This document shows, piece by piece, positions 21,789 through 31,300 of a stretch of DNA of 64,000 nt. The notes under the pieces were generated by a model, which did no database searches, had not been told where the DNA came from, and was given only the letters and a program-made list of their open reading frames with translations. Within the stretch, counting starts at the first letter, position 1; the number at the start of each line of letters is the position of its first letter. This stretch comes from Saezia sanguinis (GTDB lineage: Bacteria; Pseudomonadota; Gammaproteobacteria; Burkholderiales; Burkholderiaceae_C): contig NZ_PQSP01000001.1 in NCBI RefSeq assembly GCF_003991585.1, forward strand, positions 186,001 through 250,000. The letters run 5' to 3'. The position numbers and the translations under genes were made by a program.

Positions 21789-22691
21789 GTGCCAGTGCTC
21801 AAGCAACCACCTTCAGCGCAAACCATAGAACAGATACGGATCAGGGCGCGTCGCCGTGTGATCGGGGCCATCATTTTGGTGGTGTTGGCTGTGGCGATTC
21901 TGCCATGGATATTTAACTCGCAGCCACGCCCAACGGTTGTGGATGTGCCAATTGAAGTTGCCGGCCAGTCGGTGCTTGAGGGGGAGCAGGTTTCCTCAGC
22001 GTCTCCCCAGATGGTGTCGCCTCCAGTCATGCAACCTTTAGACGGGGGAGTAGTGGTTGATGGTGCATCTGCCCCTGTTGCCATAACAGCGCCGGAAACC
22101 GTTGCTCCTATAACTTCGGGCAGTATCATGGCGGACCCGACGCAGCCAATGGATTCAGCGGCCAGTACAGACCAGCACCAGGAAGCCCAAGGGGGAACGG
22201 ATTTAACGCTGAGCGATGGCTATGCCACCCGGCCCGCCAACCGTCCGACACTGTCTTCCAAAGTACCTGCGGATGCGGTTGTTGCCAGTGCCTCTCAGAG
22301 TGGCAGCACGGCAGTCCCCTCGGCCGATGCGGCCAGAGCGGCAAACATTTTAGGAGACCCGGCCATAGCTGTGACCGGTCGCACGCCATCAGCACCTGCC
22401 ACGTCTTCCAGCACCTCTTCGGCATCATCTGCCTCCACAACGCTCAAGCCCAATGATCTTTCCCGCAGTTTTGTGGTGCAGGTCGGAGCCTATGCCGACG
22501 AAGCCAAAGTCAGTGAGGTTCGGGCACGCCTGACGATGGCGGGCTATACCTCTTTTGCGCAGGAAGTACAAACAGATGCCGGCAAACGTATTCGTGTACG
22601 CGTAGGGCCTTTCAACGGGCGGGCGGCTGCGGATGCGGTGGCTGAAAAAATACGGGCCATGGGCCTGCCTGCCGCTGTACTTTCAATGTGA
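21789..22691 (+). CDS. SPOR domain cell-division protein (DedD-like)
   Basis: A 300-residue bitopic membrane protein. The cytoplasmic N-terminus is basic (IRARRRVIG), then comes one membrane helix (IGAIILVVLAVAILPWIFN, residues about 17-38), a long Ser/Ala/Thr/Pro-rich periplasmic linker, and a C-terminal SPOR domain beginning SFVVQVGAYADEAKVSEVRARL (residues about 225-300). SPOR domains bind denuded septal peptidoglycan, so the protein is likely to localise at the division site. It starts with GTG at 21789 behind AAGGGA. Position between folC and cvpA is the usual dedD place; the symbol is not assigned because the linker is not diagnostic. Confidence 0.85.
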   Translation: MPVLKQPPSAQTIEQIRIRARRRVIGAIILVVLAVAILPWIFNSQPRPTVVDVPIEVAGQSVLEGEQVSSASPQMVSPPVMQPLDGGVVVDGASAPVAITAPETVAPITSGSIMADPTQPMDSAASTDQHQEAQGGTDLTLSDGYATRPANRPTLSSKVPADAVVASASQSGSTAVPSADAARAANILGDPAIAVTGRTPSAPATSSSTSSASSASTTLKPNDLSRSFVVQVGAYADEAKVSEVRARLTMAGYTSFAQEVQTDAGKRIRVRVGPFNGRAAADAVAEKIRAMGLPAAVLSM

Positions 22692-22742
22692 GCAGAGCAC
22701 CAGTCAATGTGTGATTTTCATTTTTTGAGGGCATGATCTAGC

Positions 22743-23276
22743 ATGGGTGGATTGGATCTGCTGATTATCGCGGTGGTGCTTGTTTCTGTGCTGATTGGCT
22801 GTATGCGTGGGTTCATGTACGAGGCCGCTATGCTGTTTGGCTGGGTACTGGCTTTTTTTGTCGCACGCTGGCTGGCGCCAGACCTGTCGGCGTTGCTCGC
22901 CAAGGCCATTGCGAACGAAAACTGGCGCATGGGTATTTCTTTTGTTTTGGTGTTTATTGCCGTATTGTTTACCAATGGCATTCTGGCATTTGCGCTTAAG
23001 GCATTGTTTTCTAAGCCTGCATTGCGCCCGATGGACCGCTGCCTGGGCGGGGTGTTTGGGATAGTGCGCGCAGGGCTTGTGATGCTGGTGATGACGCTGG
23101 TGGTACATATTCTGCATTTGCAGGAGGAGGAGTGGTGGGCCCAGTCACGTTCAGCGCCCTGGCTCAATGAGGCGATGGAAGTGTCCAAGCCGTTTTTGCG
23201 CTCGGTCCTGAATCTGGATGAAGCCGAGCCTTCTTCGATCACATTGCCAGTGCTGCCGGACGCGGAGCCGGTCTGA
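22743..23276 (+). CDS. cvpA: CvpA family membrane protein
   Basis: A 177-residue inner-membrane protein with four hydrophobic segments (residues about 4-22, 28-45, 62-84 and 100-120). The start GLDLLIIAVVLVSVLIGCMRGFMYEA and PMDRCLGGVFGIVRAGLVM are characteristic of CvpA. In E. coli CvpA is needed for colicin V production and envelope stress tolerance, and its gene precedes purF, as here. GAGGG lies upstream of the ATG. The C-terminal third (residues about 125-177) is charged and presumably soluble. Confidence 0.9.
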   Translation: MGGLDLLIIAVVLVSVLIGCMRGFMYEAAMLFGWVLAFFVARWLAPDLSALLAKAIANENWRMGISFVLVFIAVLFTNGILAFALKALFSKPALRPMDRCLGGVFGIVRAGLVMLVMTLVVHILHLQEEEWWAQSRSAPWLNEAMEVSKPFLRSVLNLDEAEPSSITLPVLPDAEPV

Positions 23277-23323
23277 CAGGCGGCAGCAATTTTTGGTTTT
23301 TCTTTTATTTTGGAATCTGAATT

Positions 23324-24835
23324 ATGTGTGGAATTTGTGGTGTTGTTTCCAATCAGCCTGTCAATCAGTTAATTTATGATTCGTTGCTGCTGTTACAGCA
23401 CCGGGGGCAGGATGCTGCGGGCATTGTGACCGGGCTGGGGCAGAAAATTTTCATGCATAAGGCCAAAGGCATGGTGCGTGATGTGTTTCGCACGCGGAAC
23501 ATGCGTGCGCTGCCTGGCAATTACGGTATCGGGCATGTGCGCTATCCCACAGCCGGCAATGCGCACAGCGAAGAAGAGTCTCAGCCGTTTTATGTGAATG
23601 CGCCTTTTGGCATTGTGCTGGCACATAATGGCAACCTGACCAATGTGGATGAATTAAAGCGCCAGTTGTTCAACCTGGATCACCGCCATATCAATACGGA
23701 AAGCGATACCGAGGTTTTGCTTAATGTGCTGGCGCATGAGCTGGAGGTGGCTACACGCGGCCTGACGTTGAAGCCTTCTGAAATTTTTTCTGCCGTGCGT
23801 GGCACCATGAAGCGCCTGCGTGGTGCTTATGCGGTGGTGGCGTTGATTGCAGGTTATGGCTTGCTGGCGTTTCGCGACCCGAATGGCATCAGGCCGTTAT
23901 GCTATGGTGTGAATGATCAGGGCGAAGTGATTGTCGCCAGCGAATCGGTTGCAGTGGAGGGAACCGGCCATCAACTGGTGCGTGACATTGCTCCGGGAGA
24001 AGCTGTTTTTGTAGAGCTGGATGGTACGATGCACACCGAGCAGTGCACGATGTCATCCAAATTGCACCCCTGTATTTTTGAATATGTATATCTGGCGCGT
24101 CCGGATTCTGTCATTGATGGTATTTCAGTGTATCAGGCCCGTGTCAATATGGGCGATACGCTGGCGCAGCGGGTCATCTCGACAGTGGCCCCTACAGAGA
24201 TTGATGTGGTGATTCCGGTGCCGGAGTCCAGCCGTCCGAGCGCGATGCAGGTTGCTTACCGCATTGGCAAACCTTATCGTGACGGGTTTGTGAAAAACCG
24301 TTATGTCGGGCGTACGTTCATCATGCCCGGGCAGGGCGAGCGGCGCAGGTCCGTGCGCCAGAAACTCAATGCCATGAAGCAGGAGTTTATGGGGCGTAAT
24401 GTGCTGCTGGTGGACGATTCGATTGTGCGTGGAACCACCAGCCGCGAGATTGTGCAGATGGCCCGTGAGGCCGGTGCCAGCAAGGTATACCTGGCTTCTG
24501 CCGCACCCCCGGTACGTTATCCGAATGTGTATGGCATTGATATGCCCACGCGCGGTGAGCTGGTTGCTTCAGGTCGCACTGTGCTGGAGATCCAGGATTA
24601 CATTGGTTGCGATGCGCTGATTTATCAGGATGTTGATGCGATGAAACGCGTCATCGGAGAGTTGAATCCGAAAGTGAAGGGGTTTGAGGCTTCATGTTTT
24701 GATGGTCAATACATTACAGGCGACATCAACGAGGCCACATTCGCACAGCTTGAGAAGGCCCGCCAGGGCAAGAATGAGGACGAGATCGAAGAGGGCTCAC
24801 GCAGCCGTTTGTCTTTGCAAGGAACGCAGGACTGA
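23324..24835 (+). CDS. purF: Amidophosphoribosyltransferase
   Basis: PurF commits PRPP to purine synthesis by transferring ammonia from glutamine. The protein is 503 aa. After removal of Met the catalytic N-terminal nucleophile is Cys2 (MCGICGVVS); the glutaminase domain contains QHRGQDAAGI and HNGNLTN. The phosphoribosyltransferase domain has the PRPP loop VLLVDDSIVRGTTSREIV. No N-terminal propeptide or Fe-S cysteines of the Bacillus type are seen, which fits the proteobacterial form. It follows cvpA by 47 bp and precedes metZ. Confidence 0.97.
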   Translation: MCGICGVVSNQPVNQLIYDSLLLLQHRGQDAAGIVTGLGQKIFMHKAKGMVRDVFRTRNMRALPGNYGIGHVRYPTAGNAHSEEESQPFYVNAPFGIVLAHNGNLTNVDELKRQLFNLDHRHINTESDTEVLLNVLAHELEVATRGLTLKPSEIFSAVRGTMKRLRGAYAVVALIAGYGLLAFRDPNGIRPLCYGVNDQGEVIVASESVAVEGTGHQLVRDIAPGEAVFVELDGTMHTEQCTMSSKLHPCIFEYVYLARPDSVIDGISVYQARVNMGDTLAQRVISTVAPTEIDVVIPVPESSRPSAMQVAYRIGKPYRDGFVKNRYVGRTFIMPGQGERRRSVRQKLNAMKQEFMGRNVLLVDDSIVRGTTSREIVQMAREAGASKVYLASAAPPVRYPNVYGIDMPTRGELVASGRTVLEIQDYIGCDALIYQDVDAMKRVIGELNPKVKGFEASCFDGQYITGDINEATFAQLEKARQGKNEDEIEEGSRSRLSLQGTQD

Positions 24836-24870
24836 TTGAATATTTATCTGAAAGAAAACAGGGAAAGATT

Positions 24871-26079
24871 GTGAATTCAGCATCAAAGTCATGGAAGCAG
24901 GCAACGCTGGCAGTACGGGAAGCGGTTGAAAAAAGCGCATACGGGGAAAACTCTGAAGCCTTGTATCTGACCAGCAGTTTTGTCCAGCCTGACTCGGCCA
25001 CCACAGCCAGGCGTTTTTTGGGCGAAGAAGCCGGTTATACCTATTCACGTTACAGCAACCCGACGGTTGCCAGTATGGAAAAACGCCTGGCAGCGCTGGA
25101 AGGCACTGAGGCCGCCATTGGTACAGGCAGCGGCATGGGCGCTATTCTGATGCTGTGCATGGGGCTGCTTAAGGCAGGGGACCACGTGGTATGTTCGCGC
25201 AGTGTGTTTGGCTCCACACTCAAGCTGATTGGTTCTGAATTTGGCAAGTTTGGCGTTGAGTCCACTTTTGTATCACAAACCAATCTGGATGAATGGAAGC
25301 AGGCTATCAGGCCCAATACCAAACTGCTGTTTGCTGAAACGCCATCCAACCCGTTGACCGAGGTTTGCGATATTGCTGCCTTGGCACATCTGGCGCATCA
25401 GCATGGCGCTTTGCTGACGGTGGATAACACTTTCTGTACGCCTGTTTTGCAGCAGCCGGTCAAACTGGGGGCTGACATTGTGATGCATTCCGGTACCAAG
25501 TATCTGGACGGGCAGGGACGTGTGGTAGCCGGTGCATTGTGCTGTTCGCAGGAGCTGGTAGATACCGTATTTGAACCCGTATTGCGGTGCGCGGGCATGG
25601 CGATTTCGCCTTTTAATGCCTGGGTGGTGCTCAAAGGGCTGGAGACGCTTTCTGTTCGCATGAAAGCGCAAAGCGCACAGGCGCTTGAAATGGCGCGCTG
25701 GCTGGAAGCGCACCCGAAAATTGAACGGGTTTATTATCCGGGGTTGCCTTCGCATCCGCAGCATCAGCTTGCCATGCAGCAGCAAAACGGTATTGGTGGT
25801 GCTGTAGTCAGCTTTGTGGTGAAGGGAACAACACTTGAGCAACAGCGCGATAATGCCTGGATGGTTGCCGACCATACCGAGTTGTGCTCCATTACCGCGA
25901 ATGTGGGGGATGTGAAAACCATCATTACCCACCCGGCCAGTACATCGCATGGCCGCCTGAGTGAAGAGCAGCGCCAGGCGGCTGGTATTGTTCAGGGGCT
26001 GCTGCGCCTGGCGGTCGGGCTGGAGGATGTGGAAGACATCAAGGCCGATCTGGCCCGCGGGCTGGCACACGTGGTTTAG
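24871..26079 (+). CDS. metZ: O-succinylhomoserine sulfhydrylase
   Basis: A PLP enzyme of the Cys/Met metabolism family that makes homocysteine from O-succinylhomoserine and sulfide. At 402 aa it shows EALYLTSSFVQPDSATTARRFLGEE, YTYSRYSNPTVASMEKRLAALEG, the PLP-binding Lys in HSGTKYLDGQGR (near residue 210), and the C-terminal HPASTSHGRLSEEQRQAAGI. The FLGEEAGYTYSRYSNPTV style and the location after purF favour MetZ over MetB or MetC. It starts with GTG at 24871 behind a modest AGGGAAAG. Substrate choice (succinyl rather than acetyl) is family inference. Confidence 0.88.
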   Translation: MNSASKSWKQATLAVREAVEKSAYGENSEALYLTSSFVQPDSATTARRFLGEEAGYTYSRYSNPTVASMEKRLAALEGTEAAIGTGSGMGAILMLCMGLLKAGDHVVCSRSVFGSTLKLIGSEFGKFGVESTFVSQTNLDEWKQAIRPNTKLLFAETPSNPLTEVCDIAALAHLAHQHGALLTVDNTFCTPVLQQPVKLGADIVMHSGTKYLDGQGRVVAGALCCSQELVDTVFEPVLRCAGMAISPFNAWVVLKGLETLSVRMKAQSAQALEMARWLEAHPKIERVYYPGLPSHPQHQLAMQQQNGIGGAVVSFVVKGTTLEQQRDNAWMVADHTELCSITANVGDVKTIITHPASTSHGRLSEEQRQAAGIVQGLLRLAVGLEDVEDIKADLARGLAHVV

Positions 26080-26168
26080 TGGTTTAAGCCACAAAAGGCA
26101 ATTGATAATAACGGTGGCTTTTGGGCTTGCCGGATAAGTTATTTGATGATAATTAACAAAGTAGACAT

Positions 26169-27554
26169 ATGAGTATTGTACGCACACGTTTTGCACCTTC
26201 TCCTACCGGTTTTATCCATTTGGGGAATATCCGTTCCGCGTTGTATCCATGGGCTTTTGCCAAAGCGAATAAGGGTGTATTTGTCCTTCGAATTGAGGAT
26301 ACCGATCTGGAGCGTTCATCGCAGGAGGCAGTCGATGTCATTCTGCAAAGCATGGATTGGCTGGGTATGCAGCCCGATGAAGGGCCGTTCTACCAGATGC
26401 AGCGCATGGACCGCTACAAGGAAGTGCTGGCGCAAATGCAGGAAAAAGGGCTGGTCTACCCCTGTTACATGAGCCAGGAAGAATTGAATGCTTTGCGTGA
26501 GCGTCAGATGGCGGCCAAACAAAAGCCGCGTTATGACGGCACCTGGCGGCCTGAAGCCGGAAAAACGTTGCCACCGGTTCCGGCTGATGTGAAACCTGTG
26601 TGGCGTTTTAAAAACCCGCTGAGTGGCACAGTTGTGTGGGAGGATAAGGTCAAGGGCCATATTGAGATTTCCAACGAAGAGCTTGATGACCTGGTGATTG
26701 CCCGCACGGATATGACGCCCACCTACAACTTCTGTGTGGTGGTGGACGATATAGATATGGGCATTACCCATGTGATCCGGGGTGATGACCACGTCAACAA
26801 TACGCCGCGCCAGATTAATATTTTTCACGCGCTGGGCAAAGAGCCACCGGTGTTTGCGCACCTGCCGACTGTGCTCAATGAAAATGGTGAAAAAATGAGC
26901 AAACGCAACGGCGCCAAACCGGTCATCCAGTACCGCGAAGAAGGCTTCCTGGCTGATGCGGTGGTGAACTATCTGGCCCGCTTGGGCTGGAGCCATGGCA
27001 ATGATGAAATTTTTACCCGCGAGCAGTTGATTGAATGGTTTGATCTGGACCATCTGGGCAAAAGTGCCGGGCATTACGATGAAACCAAGCTGCGCTGGGT
27101 GAATGCGCAGCATATGAAAATGACCGATGACGCTGTGCTTGCGGAGCTGGTGAATGAACACCTGAGCAAACAGGGTGTTCAGGGAGACGAGCGCTTAAGC
27201 AGAATCTGTGCGTTGTTCAAAACCCGTTGTGAAACAACAGTTGATCTGGCCAAGTGCGCGTTGCCGTATTATCAGGAACCCACATTAGACGCCGCGCTGC
27301 TTGGTGAGTATGTGACAGATGCCTTGAAACCGGCCATCGCGGATCTGGCGAATGCGCTGGAAGCGGCAGCGTGGGAGAAAGAAGCCATTTTTGAAGCATT
27401 TAAGCAGACGATGAAAAAACACGGCCTGAAAATGCCTCAGATTGGCGCGCCGGCACGGGTGCTAGTACTGGGGCAGCCCAACTCGCCATCGATTGATGAA
27501 GTTTTTGCACTGATGGGTAAAGAAGTAGTATTAGGGCGCTTGCGTAAGGTATAA
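26169..27554 (+). CDS. gltX: Glutamyl-tRNA synthetase
   Basis: Class I aminoacyl-tRNA synthetase that charges tRNA-Glu; 461 aa, the usual length. The HIGH-type signature is [17 protein letters not shown] at the N-terminus, and the KMSKS loop is [11 protein letters not shown] (near residue 240). The Rossmann catalytic domain is followed by an all-helical anticodon-binding part that ends near [11 protein letters not shown]. Weak dyad sequence lies between metZ and gltX (26085-26122). The last codons overlap the -35 box of the tRNA-Ala promoter. Confidence 0.96.
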   Translation: MSIVRTRFAPSPTGFIHLGNIRSALYPWAFAKANKGVFVLRIEDTDLERSSQEAVDVILQSMDWLGMQPDEGPFYQMQRMDRYKEVLAQMQEKGLVYPCYMSQEELNALRERQMAAKQKPRYDGTWRPEAGKTLPPVPADVKPVWRFKNPLSGTVVWEDKVKGHIEISNEELDDLVIARTDMTPTYNFCVVVDDIDMGITHVIRGDDHVNNTPRQINIFHALGKEPPVFAHLPTVLNENGEKMSKRNGAKPVIQYREEGFLADAVVNYLARLGWSHGNDEIFTREQLIEWFDLDHLGKSAGHYDETKLRWVNAQHMKMTDDAVLAELVNEHLSKQGVQGDERLSRICALFKTRCETTVDLAKCALPYYQEPTLDAALLGEYVTDALKPAIADLANALEAAAWEKEAIFEAFKQTMKKHGLKMPQIGAPARVLVLGQPNSPSIDEVFALMGKEVVLGRLRKV

Positions 27555-27568
27555 ATTTTTGCCATAAT
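27540..27568 (+). promoter_or_regulatory. Promoter of tRNA-Ala
   Basis: TTGCGT (27540-27545), a 17-bp spacer and CATAAT (27563-27568) predict a start near 27575, about 50 bp before the tRNA. The -35 box lies inside the end of gltX. A TTGGCCG...CGGCCAA inverted repeat (about 27585-27615) lies in the short leader. Confidence 0.6.
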
Positions 27569-27627
27569 CACACTCTTGATTGATTGGCCGGTTTTGCATA
27601 AGAAGGTCGGCCAAGCATAGATCAAAC

Positions 27628-27703
<76 letters not shown>

Positions 27704-27720
27704 AATAAAATCAATGACTT

Positions 27721-27758
27721 AGGCCGATTTTCTAGAAAATCGGCCTTTTTATTTTTGA
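27721..27758 (+). terminator. Intrinsic terminator of tRNA-Ala
   Basis: A perfect 26-nt palindrome (AGGCCGATTTTCT/AGAAAATCGGCCT, 27721-27746) followed by a T-rich tract begins 18 bp after the tRNA. Confidence 0.88.
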
Positions 27759-27871
27759 GTTTAAACCCTAAATAAACCCTAAATTTGAGGCGATACCTAT
27801 ACTTTTTAGTACCTGTGAGTATTGAACAACAGGTATTTTGAGCATGCTAACAAGTGTCCGGCGAATTCTTT

Positions 27872-27899
27872 AAAAGGCTGCTATCTGGCAGCCTTTTTT
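27872..27899 (+). terminator. Orphan intrinsic terminator
   Basis: AAAAGGCTGC (27872-27881) and GCAGCCTTTT (27888-27897) form a 10-bp stem with a 6-nt loop and a T run. No gene is recognised directly upstream, so it may be the remnant of a lost gene or shield the CDI locus from tRNA read-through. Confidence 0.75.
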
Positions 27900-28219
27900 G
27901 CTTTCTGATCCCTCTTTCATGAGGTCAATTTTCATTTCTCGTTATAGGCTATATCTCACCTTGTGATCACCTTGGGGCCGGATCGTTAACCTTCACCTTG
28001 CCAGCGAGGTCCTGGGCGATTGAGCGTGGATAGGGATGCCACTATTTACCCAACTGCAATACACAGAAGCAGGCGTAAAAAGAATCAGGCTTTGTAATTC
28101 TCTTCAAGCCTGCTCTTCATCCTGAATAAAACATAAAAGCCAGTTGGATATAAATGAATCGATATAAAAGTTAAATTCAATATATATAATTAAATATATC
28201 AAGAATTCTAAAAATAAAC

Positions 28220-28248
28220 TTGTTCCATCAAACAGGACGCATCATAAA
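28220..28248 (+). promoter_or_regulatory. Possible cdiA promoter
   Basis: TTGTTC (28220-28225), 17 bp and CATAAA (28243-28248), in AT-rich DNA about 70 bp before the cdiA start. The match is moderate; AT-rich DNA of this kind is a typical H-NS target, and an H-NS-like protein is encoded at 57.9 kb. Confidence 0.4.
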
Positions 28249-28318
28249 ATTTTTTATTTAATTTAAAAAATTAACTCTGTTTTTGCGCCCCCTTTGATTT
28301 GAATTTTATGAGGGCGAT

Positions 28319-31300
28319 ATGTCATCCAGCTTACAACGTAGCATTACTTTTACTTTTGTCTTCTGTGTTTTACTCGGTCAGGCCCCTTTAAGTTACGCAC
28401 AAATCGTAGCCGACCCCAATGCCGGAGCATACCGGCCTGATGTCACCACACCACCCAACACCAACAATGTACCCGTCGTCAACATCACGGGACCGAGCAA
28501 CGCGGGCGTGAGCCGTAACCAGTATCAGCAGTTTGATGTGCAGCAGCAAGGCGTGATTCTCAATAACAACGCCACGAATTCCAACACCCAGCTTGCAGGC
28601 TGGATTCAGGGCAATGCCAACTTTGCTCCCGGACAAAGCGCCAGAATTATTCTCAACGAAGTCACTAGCGGTAATCCTTCAATGCTCCAAGGCTATATTG
28701 AAGTCGCAGGCAACCGGGCTGAAGTCATTGTCGCTAATCCTGCGGGTATCGCTGTGAGTGGTGGCGGATTCATCAACGCCACCAGTGCCACCCTCACCAC
28801 AGGCAAACCCATATTTGCAGCCAGCGGCCACCTCGAAGCCTTCCGTGTCGGAGGAAACAATGCCCGCATACAGATTAACGGTGCCTTTGATACCTCTACA
28901 GTCGACTACACCCGCATTATTGCCCGTGCTGTTGAAATCAACTCGGGCCTTTGGGCCAAAGACCTCACTGTTGCCGCAGGCACTGGCGACTTTGCCCCGA
29001 ATGGCGCACCGATCCAGCTTACTGTTGAAGATGAGGCTGGTAAGCCCCTCTTTGCCATAGACGTCGCACAGTTGGGCGGCATGTACGCCGGTAAAATCCA
29101 CCTCATCGGCACTGAGTCTGGTGTGGGGGTGAGAAACGCCGGACATATCGGAGCCAGTGTGGGACAAGTTGCTGTCACCGCCGATGGCAGACTGGTCAAT
29201 ACAGGCGCGATCAACGCACAGAGCCAGATCAACCTTCAGGCCAGAGAGATTCACAACAGCAACACCATTTACAGTCAGGGAACACTGACTGCCAGCGCAG
29301 ATAATATGATCAACGCTGGCATTATTGCTGCTCAAAATGATTTGAGCTTACAGGCGCAAACCATCGAGAATACAGAAGATGCGCTGATTGCTGCGGGCAT
29401 CGATACTGAAGGACGTTTGACAGGCACCGGCAGCCTTAATCTTGAAGCCACCCAAACCCTTCATAACCGGGGCGACATCGTTGCCACGGATACATTAACT
29501 GCAAAAGCGACCACCCTTATCAACGACAGCAGAGCGCAGCTTGCCGCGGCGACCACCCAAATACAAAGCAGCGAGCTGACCAACCGGGGACTGATTGACG
29601 GCGCGACGACCCATATCAAAGCGCAGGAACTCACCAATATCGGTACTGGCCGAATCTATGGTGATCATCTGGCGCTTGAAGGGGGCCGCATCACCAACAC
29701 GTCAGAGACCATTGGTGGGCAGAAACAGGCCGCAACCATCGCCGCCCGAGACCGGCTGGATATCGGTGTAGGCGAACTGTATAACCAGGATCATGCGCTG
29801 ATCTACAGCGGCGGCAACCTCTTCATTGCGGGTGCGTTGGATGTTTCAACTCTTACAGCGACGGGAGAAGCAACCCTTGTACAAAACGATGGCGGCACGA
29901 TAGAAGCCGTGGGCGACCTTGCCATTGCCGCAGTCCAGATACAAAACCTCAATACCACGTATGAAGACGCCATCGTCGCTCAAGACAGTAAAAATGTGTT
30001 CGACCATGTGGTCGGCAGTTCAGTCATCAACAACGAAGAAGTCCTCTTCTTCAAAGAAGACGGCAGCAGCGACTACACAGTAGGCGGGTGGTTTACCACC
30101 AACACCCTTTGGGAAGCTAAAGACCGTCTGGGAGGAAGCTCTAATTGGTTCATGCTCCGGCCTTCAAGCATTTACACTCAGGAACAGACACTGGCCATCT
30201 TCAGACTGGGAGGACTCAGGTCTTTGCCGAATAACGCCAGAGCCGACTATCAACCGGGAGGTCGTTACTACAGCGCGTGGAGCATCCTAGGTATCGAGGC
30301 TCCGCAAGCAGGAGACAGTGCTGACCTCACCAACCAGAAATTCAACGCTTTGCAGAGCCAAGTCTGGCGCTTCAGGAACGATATAGAAAACCGCAAAGTC
30401 TCTCAGGAGACCATGCGCCAGTATGTCGAGACCCACTACCGCACCGAAGTTACCCAAACCAATCCGGGAGAGATCATTGCTGGGGGCAATATCCATCTCA
30501 CAGGCGATATCCTCAACGATAAAAGCCGTATTCTTGCCGGTGGGAGTATTACCACCGTTGGCAATCTCCAGAATATTGCCGCTCTTGGTGAAGACTATAT
30601 TACGCGCAGCGGCACGCAGATCAACACCTCGCGCACCGCCAGTGGCCGAAGCTGGTCTGGACAGGCAGATTTTAATCAAAAAACAGGTGAAAGCATTATT
30701 GATCTTGGGATCACCGAATCCACAGAAAACGCCGCCATCAACAGCACCAACCCCGACATGGATGGCGTGATCCTGACCACACCTGGCAGCAGCCTCTACG
30801 AAATCCATCCCGGCGCGGATAAAAACTACCTCATTGAAACCGACCCGCGATTTGCCAATTACGGCAAATGGCTGTCTTCCGACTACATGCTCTCAGAACT
30901 CGGGCTGATCGGTGATCTGAGCTACAAACGGCTGGGTGACGGCTTTTATGAACAGCAACTCATCCGTGAGCAGATCGGCCGGCTTACCGGCTACCGTTTC
31001 CTGGCGGGTTACCAAAGCGACGAAGAGCAATACATGGCGCTCATGAGTGCCGGTGCTGAATTTGCGCAGGAATACAAGTTAAGTGTTGGTCTCGCATTGA
31101 GCGCGGAGCAGATGGCCCAATTGACCACGGACATTGTCTGGTTGGTCTCTCGCGACGTGATGCTGCCAGACGGCAGTATCGAGACTGTCCTCGTCCCGCA
31201 GGTCTATACCGCTTCCGGCGCAAGCCTCATCAATACTGATGGCACGATGATCAGTGCTAACAATGTTTATTTAGGCGGGCAGGACAATACCCTGACCAAC

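Larger units (their letters stand above)
27704..28318. other. 615-bp non-coding region between tRNA-Ala and cdiA
   Basis: It contains the two terminators listed separately, a short tandem AAACCCTAAAT-like repeat near 27763-27784, a stretch of ordinary composition (27.95-28.1 kb) without a supportable gene, and then a very AT-rich stretch (28.14-28.3 kb) ending in the cdiA promoter and ribosome binding site. No integrase fragment could be supported. Confidence 0.6.

Noticed and set aside
26085..26122. AAGCCAC...GTGGCTT dyad after metZ as a terminator
   Set aside because: Loop of more than 20 nt and only four T afterwards; too weak to call.
27980..28060. Short minus-strand peptide (YPRSIAQDLAGKVKV) as an integrase or transposase relic
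   Set aside because: Only about 24 codons between stops and no motif I can tie to a family; not supportable.
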